A DNA stretch of 17,275 nucleotides, taken from positions 2,136 through 19,410 of the forward strand of contig DGEB01000018.1 of the NCBI GenBank assembly GCA_002385735.1, in the 5' to 3' direction. Positions within the stretch are counted from its first letter, which is position 1, and each line of letters begins with the position of its first letter. The translations under genes were made by a program, and so were the position numbers. Shown here piece after piece: positions 1 through 6,438 of this stretch. The notes beneath the pieces are model-generated. The model was not told the DNA's origin. It did not search any database and saw only the letters and a list, made by a program, of their open reading frames with translations. The DNA comes from Peptococcaceae bacterium UBA3937. GTDB lineage: Bacteria > Bacillota > Peptococcia > DRI-13 > DTU073.

Positions 1-598
1 CGCTATCGTTATCAGTACCGTTATTGAGGGCACCGTCGCCCTCCACGTAATCTCCCAGTTCAACGCTGTTAATGAACCACCGTTCATCGATTTTTACCAC
101 GGTGAGATTAATTTCTCTTTTCGCGGCAACTTCCCCGCTTTCTTTTTCCACATTGGTAACCTCGATAATTTCACCTTTTACATGATAGGCTTCCTCCGAA
201 ACTTTGTTCATGTTCAATATTTCGATCTGATCCGGCCAAGGGCTGGAAGTAAGCCTGCCCGGGGCCTTTTGCGGGTCTTGCTTCCATTGTTCAAGCAAAG
301 CGGGCGCAACATATTCCCCGTAGTTTTCCTCCATACTTTCTGCTACTTGCTCTTTGGGAGCTAAAAGGGAAACATTTTGCAGTTTCTTCCCGAAGTTCTC
401 GACGACATTTTTCACCGCCGCCTGCACTTCTTCATCGCTTTCCTGAACTTCCCCCGCCTGGTCGTTGGGCTTTTCGTCCTGCGTATTAGCACACCCCAAG
501 AGAGAAAGCCCTAAAATCAAGGCTAATACAAGCATCCCCAGCAAGGACTTATGTCTGTTTGACAGCCTCCCATCCTTTGCTTTGAAAAATTTTTTCAT
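1..598 (-). CDS. Secreted lipoprotein of unknown function, cut by the left edge
   Basis: The reading frame opens at an ATG at 598 and runs off the left end, so about 199 codons are visible and the C-terminus is missing. A GAGGGGG ribosome binding site lies just upstream. The N-terminus is a classic lipoprotein signal: basic residues (MKKFFKAKDGR), a hydrophobic stretch at about residues 19-34, and a lipobox LLGC with the lipidated cysteine at residue 36. An acidic, Gln/Glu-rich linker follows, then a mixed alpha/beta region ending in beta-like segments (KREINLTVVKIDERWFINSV). The last visible residues are Asn/Asp/Gly-rich. That pattern resembles small extracellular NTF2-like or DUF-type lipoproteins, but I cannot name a family. 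It is the last gene of a run of four minus-strand genes. Lipidation and surface location are confident; function is unknown. Confidence 0.85.
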   Translation of the reverse strand, partial: MKKFFKAKDGRLSNRHKSLLGMLVLALILGLSLLGCANTQDEKPNDQAGEVQESDEEVQAAVKNVVENFGKKLQNVSLLAPKEQVAESMEENYGEYVAPALLEQWKQDPQKAPGRLTSSPWPDQIEILNMNKVSEEAYHVKGEIIEVTNVEKESGEVAAKREINLTVVKIDERWFINSVELGDYVEGDGALNNGTDNDS

Positions 599-649
599 AA
601 AAAGATTCCCCCTCTATCCTTCTTTTGTCTTACAGTATTTACAGACGCA

Positions 650-673
650 AACAAGGTCTTTTTGTTCCTTGTT
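650..673. other. Short hairpin between the DUF1624 gene and the lipoprotein gene
   Basis: A 7-bp perfect inverted repeat (AACAAGG / CCTTGTT) with a 10-nt loop lies in the 124-bp gap between the two genes. No T-tract follows on the minus strand, so it is not a convincing terminator; it could be an RNA-processing or partial-attenuation structure. I see no strong promoter in the gap. Confidence 0.3.
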
Positions 674-722
674 ATTTTTACCAAAACTGGTCCCAATCTT
701 GTTCGCAATGCTGTAGCCACCC

Positions 723-1508
723 TTAACCCAATGCTTCAACCAGCTTTTTCCCCAGGAAAACTAGCGCCACCAGCACGGGCTGGTGCAAGAGGTAAATGGC
801 CAACGAGTTTTTGCTGATATACCTTACCCATGTTCTGAGACGCCGGGTGTTCCTGCCGTTGCTTGAGTTCCCGTTCTCAGGCGCCCCCTTCCCCTGTTCC
901 TGCTTCTCTGCCTCCGGCGCTTTTTCCCCGGTCAGGGCCACAAGGAGGCTTTGCCTTCGGTAATAATAGGTTTTATAGGACAGAATCCCAAGGATAAAAA
1001 CCGCGAGATACGGAACCAGCGGGTAATAGTCATAACTGGTATACCCTGAATACATCAAGCCGACCGGGAGCAGCCAAAAAGTGTTCACGATGAGCTTCTG
1101 CAAAGGTAAGGCCGCTGCGGCAATTATCACTGTTCCAATTAAAAGCAGTATATTAGGCAGCCGCAGCAGCAAAGGAAACAAGAGCATACAGGTACCCAAA
1201 AAATGCAGAATGCCAAAGCGGATGTACTGCTCAGGAAATACAAGATAAGTAAAGAGGGTAATCAAAAAGCCAAAAGCGAGTACCTTAAGGCCACGCTTGA
1301 TGTTATTGCGGCTAAAGCCGCTGCTGATTCCGGCTAAAAAAATGAAGAGCAAAGCGGCCGTTTTCCCTTCCCAATACCAAAAGCCGCTTAAATAATTAAT
1401 CCTTAGCCCCACGAATTCCGCCAGGTCAAACACCAGATGAAAAACAACCATCAGCAGAATGGCGAAGGCCCGTAAAAGGTCAATTTCCCAAATCCGCTCC
1501 GCCCTCAA
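723..1508 (-). CDS. DUF1624 / heparan-alpha-glucosaminide N-acetyltransferase-like membrane protein
   Basis: A 261-residue polytopic membrane protein. The N-terminal motif EIDLLRAFAILLMVVFHLVFD (about residues 8-28) is typical of the DUF1624 and HGSNAT/acyltransferase superfamily. It has a conserved Asp-Leu-x-Arg and a membrane-embedded His expected to take part in acyl transfer across the membrane. About seven to eight hydrophobic segments follow. A hydrophilic Glu/Lys/Gly-rich insertion at about residues 193-228 precedes the last helix, which carries a SLAIYLLHQP motif. The start is TTG at 1508, preceded by GGGGGTGG. No ATG or GTG in frame exists before the upstream stop, so TTG is forced. 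It lies 77 bp downstream of the ABC exporter genes and may be co-transcribed. The family is confident; the substrate is unknown. Confidence 0.8.
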   Translation of the reverse strand: MRAERIWEIDLLRAFAILLMVVFHLVFDLAEFVGLRINYLSGFWYWEGKTAALLFIFLAGISSGFSRNNIKRGLKVLAFGFLITLFTYLVFPEQYIRFGILHFLGTCMLLFPLLLRLPNILLLIGTVIIAAAALPLQKLIVNTFWLLPVGLMYSGYTSYDYYPLVPYLAVFILGILSYKTYYYRRQSLLVALTGEKAPEAEKQEQGKGAPENGNSSNGRNTRRLRTWVRYISKNSLAIYLLHQPVLVALVFLGKKLVEALG

Positions 1509-1585
1509 TTGACCACCCCCGTCGGCCGGTGCCGCTTCACATCCCTCAACTCTTTCCTCCGCCGGCTACAAAAAGATCCACAAAC

Positions 1586-3442
1586 CTACTCCAGTTCAAA
1601 GGCCCCGGTATACAGTTGATAATACTTCCCTTTTTGGGCCAGTAAGTCCTCATGGGTGCCCCGTTCAATAATGCGCCCTTCCTCCAACACCATGATCACA
1701 TTGGCGTTTTGCACCGTGGAAAGCCGGTGCGCAATCACAAAGACCGTGCGCCCCTGCATTAGCGCATCCATCCCTTTTTGCACAATCGCTTCCGTACGCG
1801 TGTCAATGCTCGATGTGGCTTCATCAAGGATCATCACCGGCGGATCTGCCACTTGAGCCCGGGCGATGGACAAAAGCTGCCTTTGCCCCTGAGAAAGGTC
1901 CGCCCCGTTGCCCGTTAAAACCGTATCGTAGCCCTGGGGCAGCAGGGAAATAAAGCTATGGGCATTGGCCCGTTTTGCCGCCGCAAAAACTTCTTCATCC
2001 GCGGCATCCAGTTTTCCGTAACGGATATTTTCTTTGACCGTCCCGGTAAACAGGTTGGTATCCTGTAAAACGATGCCCAACGAACGGCGTAAATCGCTTT
2101 TTTTGATTTTCTTGATGTCAATCCCGTCATACTCGATTTTTCCGTCGGTCACATCGTAAAAACGGTTAATCAGGTTGATAATGGTGGTCTTTCCGGCCCC
2201 GGTGGCCCCCACAAAAGCAATCTTATGCCCCGGTTTCGCGTAAAGGGTTATGTTATGCAAAACCCGTTTTTGACCATCATAGCTAAAATTCACATCAAAG
2301 AAACGGACATCGCCTCTTAATTGGGTGTAGCTGACGGTCCCGTCCGCATGGGGATATTTCCAAGCCCAAATACCGGTTCGTTCCATGGTTTCCTCAATTC
2401 TATCGCCCATGATCCTGGCGTTAACCAGCGTCACCACACCGTCATCTTTTTCGCTTTCTTCATCCAGCAACTCAAATATCCGCTTGGCGCCCGCCAGGGC
2501 CATCACCACAAAATTCAACTGATTGGAAAGCTGCCCAAGGGGCATGCTCAGCGTTCTGCTTAATTGTAGAAAGCTGGCGATAACTCCCAGGGTAATGCCG
2601 CCAATCCCGTTAACCGCCAGCATGCCACCAATAATGGCAATCATCACATACTGCAAATGACCAAGGTTGGCCATGACCGGCATCAGAATATTGGCGTAGC
2701 GGTGGGCCGCCGTGGCATTACGAAATAAAGCCTCATTCAACACGTCAAAATTAAACTTGGCTTCTTCTTCATGGCAAAACACCTTTACCACTTTCTGCCC
2801 GCTGATCATTTCTTCAATGTATCCGTTGGTCCTGCCCAACGACTCTTGCTGTTTCACAAAATATTGGGCACTGCTGCCGGCAATTTTTCTGGTTACCAAA
2901 TACATAATAAATACCGAAACAATCACTACCGCCGTCATGTGCAAACTTGTAACCAGCATGGCACCAAAAACGGCCACCACCATCACCGCCGAAGAAAACA
3001 TCATCGGCAAACTATGGGCAAACATCTGGCGCAGCGCGTCCGTATCATTGGTATAGCGACTCATCACATCGCCGAAAGAATGGGTGTCAAAATAACGGAG
3101 GGGCAAGGTTTGCATATGGGCAAACATTTCGTCACGGATTTCTTTCAAGACCCCTTGCGCAATAACCACCATAAAGCGGTTATATAGATAGGTCGCCACA
3201 ATCCCGGCCAGATAAATGCCGGCCATGATCAGCACCGCTTGCAAAAGCCCCGTAAAGACCGGCGAGGGTGCAGCCAAAAGCGGGGTAATATAGTCATCGA
3301 TCAAAACCTTCAGGAACAGCGAACCTGCCACCCCGGCAAAACTGCTTAATAAAATACAAACTAAAACCAAACTAAACTGGGCCTTGTATTTCCTGCTGAT
3401 GTAGGAGAAAAGCCGCTTAATCGTTTGTTTACGCGACATCAT
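1586..3442 (-). CDS. ABC exporter half-transporter, catalytic subunit (TM288-like)
   Basis: A 618-residue fused half-transporter with six membrane helices (about residues 20-325) and a nucleotide-binding domain (about 375-615). Walker A is GATGAGKT (412-419), the signature is LSQGQ (516-520), Walker B has Asp540 followed by the catalytic Glu541, and the switch His is His572. All are intact. A 45-residue insertion between the two domains, with the motif TGIWAWKYPHADGT (356-369), is characteristic of this subfamily. The start is a double ATG with a GGGGGAG site upstream, and the gene overlaps its partner's 3' end by 14 bp, indicating translational coupling. With that partner it should form a heterodimeric exporter of the TM287/TM288 and BmrCD/LmrCD type, extruding drugs or lipophilic compounds. 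The substrate is not determinable from sequence. Confidence 0.95.
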   Translation of the reverse strand: MMSRKQTIKRLFSYISRKYKAQFSLVLVCILLSSFAGVAGSLFLKVLIDDYITPLLAAPSPVFTGLLQAVLIMAGIYLAGIVATYLYNRFMVVIAQGVLKEIRDEMFAHMQTLPLRYFDTHSFGDVMSRYTNDTDALRQMFAHSLPMMFSSAVMVVAVFGAMLVTSLHMTAVVIVSVFIMYLVTRKIAGSSAQYFVKQQESLGRTNGYIEEMISGQKVVKVFCHEEEAKFNFDVLNEALFRNATAAHRYANILMPVMANLGHLQYVMIAIIGGMLAVNGIGGITLGVIASFLQLSRTLSMPLGQLSNQLNFVVMALAGAKRIFELLDEESEKDDGVVTLVNARIMGDRIEETMERTGIWAWKYPHADGTVSYTQLRGDVRFFDVNFSYDGQKRVLHNITLYAKPGHKIAFVGATGAGKTTIINLINRFYDVTDGKIEYDGIDIKKIKKSDLRRSLGIVLQDTNLFTGTVKENIRYGKLDAADEEVFAAAKRANAHSFISLLPQGYDTVLTGNGADLSQGQRQLLSIARAQVADPPVMILDEATSSIDTRTEAIVQKGMDALMQGRTVFVIAHRLSTVQNANVIMVLEEGRIIERGTHEDLLAQKGKYYQLYTGAFELE

Positions 3443-5174
3443 GGCCTTCTCCCCCTTTTTGCTGCGAATAGTAGATTTCCTGATAAATCTGGTTGGTTTT
3501 CATTAGTTCAGCATGGGTTCCGGACGCAACAATCCTACCACCGTCCATCACCACAATCTGGTCCGCATCCATCACCGAAGCCACGCGCTGGGCGATAATA
3601 ATTTTAGTGGTTTGCGGGAGGGCCGTGCGGAGGGCTTGGCGTATCAGGGCATCCGTTCGGGTATCCACCGCGCTGGTGGAATCATCCAGGATTAAAATCT
3701 TCGGTTTCTTTAAAAGCGCCCGGGCAATACACAAGCGCTGCTTCTGCCCGCCCGAAACATTTGTTCCTCCTTGCTCAATGTAAGTGTCATAGCCGTCCGG
3801 AAAAGCGCGGATAAAATCATCCGCCTGCGCCAATTGACAAGCGCGCACCATCTCTTCATCGGTGGCCTCGGGATCTCCCCAGCGGAGGTTTTCCCTGATC
3901 GTTCCGGAAAACAACATGTTTTTCTGCAATACTACCGCTACTTCCTGCCGCAAAACCTTTAAATCATAGTCACGCACATCCACCCCGCCCACCAGCACGG
4001 CGCCTTGCGTAACATCGTAAAGGCGAGGAATTAATTGCACCAGCGTTGTTTTTCCGCTACCGGTCCCCCCGAGAATCCCCACCATTTGTCCGCTTTTAAT
4101 CTCCAGGTTCACATCCTTTAAACATAAAGCCCGGACATCCTTGGCATAGCTAAAGCCCACATTACGAAAACTGACATCACCGTTTTTCACTTCACGGACC
4201 GGCTGCTTTTTATTGTAGAGATCACTTTCCTCCTTCAATACTTCCACAATTCGTTCCGCCGAAGCCCGGGAAATGGTAAGCATCACGAAAACCATCGAGA
4301 TCATCATCAGGCTCATCAGGATCTGCATGGCATAAGTGATCAGGCTGACCAACTGCCCTGTAGTCATGGAGCCGGCCACAATCATTTTCGCGCCAAACCA
4401 GGCGATCAGGAGAATGGTGCTATACACCGAAAACTGCATTAGCGGGCTGTTGAATGCAATAATCTTTTCCGCTTTGGAAAAGTCCTGGAAGATCCTGTTG
4501 GAAACGGCATAGAATTTTTCTTTCTCGTACTCTTCCCGGACAAAAGATTTCACCACCCGAATGCCACGCAAGTTTTCCTGCACCACGGTATTCAGCTTGT
4601 CATAGGTCTTAAAGACCCGCTCAAAAAGCGGATGCGCATGACGAATAATCAGGTAAAGCCCACCCGCCAAAAAAGGGATAATCACCAGAAAAACCAGAGA
4701 AAGCCGGGGATTGACACTAAAGGCCATCAACAAGGAAAAAAGGAGCATAATCGGGCTGCGTACCGCCACCCGGATAACGATTTGATAAGCGTTCTGCACA
4801 TTGGTCACATCGGTGGTCAATCGGGTAACCAGGCTGGCGGTGGAAAACTTATCAATATTATGAAAAGAAAAGTCCTGCACCGCGTAGTACATTTTTTGCC
4901 GCAAATTTTTCGCAAAGCCGGCCGAAGCACGGGCTGCATAGAAGCCGGCCAAGATCCCCAGCATTAAGGAGCCGAGAGCGAAAATAACCAGTGCGGTTCC
5001 TACTTTGCCGATCACGCCCATATCGCCCAACTCGATGCCATAGTCAATCAAATAAGCCATCAGCAGGGGGATAATGACTTCCATTACCACTTCCAAAATC
5101 ACAAAAACCGGGGTGAGAATGGTTTCTTTTTTATATTGTCCAATACATTGCATTAATGGTTTGAGTAGTTGCAT
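3429..5174 (-). CDS. ABC exporter half-transporter, degenerate-site subunit (TM287-like)
   Basis: A 581-residue partner half-transporter with six helices (about residues 18-300) and a nucleotide-binding domain (about 335-570). Walker A is GGTGSGKT (369-376) and the signature is VSGGQ (473-477). Walker B Asp497 is followed by Asp498 instead of the catalytic Glu, and the switch position reads IIAQR, with Gln529 replacing His. These two substitutions are the hallmark of the non-hydrolysing site in heterodimeric exporters. I chose ATG 5174, which follows AAGGGGAGGAA. The frame extends 25 codons further to a GTG at 5249, but the extension is Cys-rich, unlike the family, and starts almost at the predicted transcription start. 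It is first in the probable operon and overlaps the next gene. Confidence 0.93.
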   Translation of the reverse strand: MQLLKPLMQCIGQYKKETILTPVFVILEVVMEVIIPLLMAYLIDYGIELGDMGVIGKVGTALVIFALGSLMLGILAGFYAARASAGFAKNLRQKMYYAVQDFSFHNIDKFSTASLVTRLTTDVTNVQNAYQIVIRVAVRSPIMLLFSLLMAFSVNPRLSLVFLVIIPFLAGGLYLIIRHAHPLFERVFKTYDKLNTVVQENLRGIRVVKSFVREEYEKEKFYAVSNRIFQDFSKAEKIIAFNSPLMQFSVYSTILLIAWFGAKMIVAGSMTTGQLVSLITYAMQILMSLMMISMVFVMLTISRASAERIVEVLKEESDLYNKKQPVREVKNGDVSFRNVGFSYAKDVRALCLKDVNLEIKSGQMVGILGGTGSGKTTLVQLIPRLYDVTQGAVLVGGVDVRDYDLKVLRQEVAVVLQKNMLFSGTIRENLRWGDPEATDEEMVRACQLAQADDFIRAFPDGYDTYIEQGGTNVSGGQKQRLCIARALLKKPKILILDDSTSAVDTRTDALIRQALRTALPQTTKIIIAQRVASVMDADQIVVMDGGRIVASGTHAELMKTNQIYQEIYYSQQKGGEGHDVA

Positions 5175-5256
5175 TCTTTTTCCCGTTCCTCCCCTTCCAC
5201 TCAAGTAAGCCGCATGAAGCAAGCAGCACACACAATCCAAAAAGCTCACACCATAT

Positions 5257-5262
5257 ATTATA
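5257..5262 (-). promoter_or_regulatory. Probable -10 box of the ABC exporter operon
   Basis: A perfect TATAAT lies on the minus strand, 82 bp upstream of the chosen exporter start and downstream of the previous operon's terminator. No good -35 sits 16-18 bp upstream, so transcription may need an activator. The resulting leader of roughly 75 nt contains no obvious leader peptide. Confidence 0.45.
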
Positions 5263-5286
5263 CCGCACCGTTTCTGAACACTGCTT

Positions 5287-5321
5287 AAAAAAAAGGAAAG
5301 CCATCGTTTAGCCTTTCTTTT
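5287..5321 (-). terminator. Rho-independent terminator of the DUF6530-like/GIY-YIG unit
   Basis: On the minus strand, an A-rich arm containing GAAAG pairs with CTTTC and runs into eight T residues. The stem starts inside the last codons of the GIY-YIG gene, and the stop codon TAA (5308-5310) lies in the loop. It separates this unit from the ABC operon downstream. Confidence 0.7.
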
Positions 5322-5673
5322 GGTAGGGCACCAGTTTTTCGCGAGCCAGTTTCTCTTCCCAGTCCATTTGCAGCAGTGCTAACTCATCGCTGTAATCGGT
5401 TTTTGCTTCATCCTCCTTATCGTAATCCAGGGTTTCCAGAACCTCAATGGTGAAATTTTCCTTGCCCCATTCCTTCCATTCCTTCTGCAACTCCCGGTTG
5501 GGATGCATCCCTGCCGCTAACCTGGCCTGGGTTCCGTTGATTCTTCCATGAAGGTTTTGCGTTCCCTCCAGATAATACTTCGTATTCTTTTTACACCGGA
5601 TGATAAAAACACCCATCTGGGGTCTTGTTTGTTTATACTGGGCAATCAATTCTTTTTTTCTCTGTGCATCCAA
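5308..5673 (-). CDS. GIY-YIG-like nuclease domain protein
   Basis: A 121-residue protein. Residues about 18-82 match the GIY-YIG fold: GVFII (21-25) replaces GIY, YYLEG (33-37) replaces YIG, then NLHGRI with the expected catalytic Arg44, GMHPNRELQKEW (55-66) and GKENFTIEVLE (70-80). A charged helical C-terminal tail (about 85-121) follows. The first two signature motifs are divergent, so nuclease activity is uncertain and a non-cutting DNA-binding role is possible. The start is TTG at 5673, only 2 bp after the stop of the upstream gene and with only a weak GATGGGG site, so translation is probably coupled. The ATG nearby is out of frame. The fold is a confident call; the activity is inference. 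Confidence 0.8.
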   Translation of the reverse strand: MDAQRKKELIAQYKQTRPQMGVFIIRCKKNTKYYLEGTQNLHGRINGTQARLAAGMHPNRELQKEWKEWGKENFTIEVLETLDYDKEDEAKTDYSDELALLQMDWEEKLAREKLVPYQKKG

Positions 5674-5675
5674 AG

Positions 5676-6155
5676 TTAATACCCCATCTCTTTTAAAATT
5701 CTCCCTAATGTACGCAAGCGTTCCCCCAACAACTCATCATCATGACTGAGGGCATCACGAAAGAGTTTAATGTCCTCGTCAATTTTCTCATTGTCCGTAC
5801 AAACCGCTACGGTCATGGCATCACCCTGCAAGCCTACCCGGTCGATAACCGGTTCCTCCGGGTCATATAGTTTTTCATAGCGATAAGCCTCTTGAAAATG
5901 CTGTTTGGCCCGGCAAACCAGAATCGCCAGGTCAAGAACCCGGTGTAATGGCAATTCTTCCGACTGCCTGGACCATTTTTCCCCGGTGTATCTCCAGACC
6001 TTAGCGGACACTTCCACCTTGCCCCGGTCATTCCACTGGGCCAGACCTAAGGAAAGTCCCTTGGCATCGGAATGATAAACGTATCTGCCGTCCACATTTT
6101 CGTAGTTCTCCGAAACGATCACCGGCTTATGTTTTAAAGTAGTTGGTATTTTCAT
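5676..6155 (-). CDS. DUF6530-like conserved protein
   Basis: A 159-residue soluble protein with no signal peptide or membrane segment. It carries a run DAKGLSLGLAQW (30-41), followed by VSAKVWRYTGEKWSRQSEELP (49-69) and an Asp/Glu-rich C-terminal half (EEPVIDRVGL, DDELLGERL). I recognise this as resembling the uncharacterised DUF6530 family from memory, without a search. It contains no catalytic motif I can name. The ATG at 6155 follows a strong GAGGAGG site at ideal spacing. It is first in a two-gene unit with the GIY-YIG protein, with a 2-bp gap, and the unit has its own promoter and terminator. The partnership suggests the two proteins act together, perhaps on nucleic acid; that is inference. 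Confidence 0.75.
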   Translation of the reverse strand: MKIPTTLKHKPVIVSENYENVDGRYVYHSDAKGLSLGLAQWNDRGKVEVSAKVWRYTGEKWSRQSEELPLHRVLDLAILVCRAKQHFQEAYRYEKLYDPEEPVIDRVGLQGDAMTVAVCTDNEKIDEDIKLFRDALSHDDELLGERLRTLGRILKEMGY

Positions 6156-6183
6156 TTTGCTGTCCTCCTCTCTGAAATAAATA

Positions 6184-6231
6184 TACTAAATTACTGGTTT
6201 ACTAAACTACTAAATTACTGGTTTAGTTATA
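6184..6231. repeat. Tandem 8-bp repeat array (TACTNNNN), probable operator
   Basis: Read on the plus strand, six octamers follow without gaps: TACTAAAT, TACTGGTT, TACTAAAC, TACTAAAT, TACTGGTT, TAGTTATA. Five start with exact TACT and the sixth contains the -10 box. Equivalently, TACTAAATTACTGGTTTA occurs twice with a 24-bp period. The array covers the -10 box, the predicted transcription start and the early leader of the DUF6530-like gene, where a bound repressor would block transcription. Confidence 0.75.
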
Positions 6232-6254
6232 ACGCAAATACGGGACCCTGTCAA
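6226..6254 (-). promoter_or_regulatory. Near-consensus sigma-A promoter for the DUF6530-like/GIY-YIG unit
   Basis: On the minus strand, TTGACA (6249-6254) is separated by exactly 17 bp from TATAAC (6226-6231). Transcription would start near 6219, giving a leader of about 64 nt before the strong ribosome binding site. The promoter is strong enough that it would be expected to be held in check, which fits the overlapping octamer array. Confidence 0.8.
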
Positions 6255-6438
6255 GCACCACATTGTGCCCCCCTTACTGTAAGCAGATATTCTTTACATC
6301 ATACTCTGCCTCTTACTCCTCAGCGTACCCCCTGTTTATTCATTTTTCACCTTGCCCCTCTTTTTCCGTTCGCATATTGGGCGCAATTTCTGGAAACACT
6401 TATGTAACAAGAAAGAATAAAGGAAAAGGAGAGACAGG

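Noticed and set aside
2712..3187. Two overlapping plus-strand frames in the ABC gene, His/Asn-rich
   Set aside because: Shadow of the membrane domain of the exporter; the composition reflects antisense codons.
5175..5249. 25-residue N-terminal extension of the ABC exporter starting at GTG 5249
   Set aside because: It is Cys-rich, unlike family N-termini, begins at the predicted transcription start, and ATG 5174 has a good ribosome binding site.
6184..6231. Plasmid-type iterons or a CRISPR array
   Set aside because: The units are gapless and only 8 bp, lie on a promoter, and have no spacers, replication gene or cas gene nearby.
6377..6406. Promoter TTGGGC-18-TATGTA for the flavin oxidoreductase
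   Set aside because: Both boxes match consensus poorly; I see no better candidate in the 200-bp upstream gap, so I leave it unassigned.
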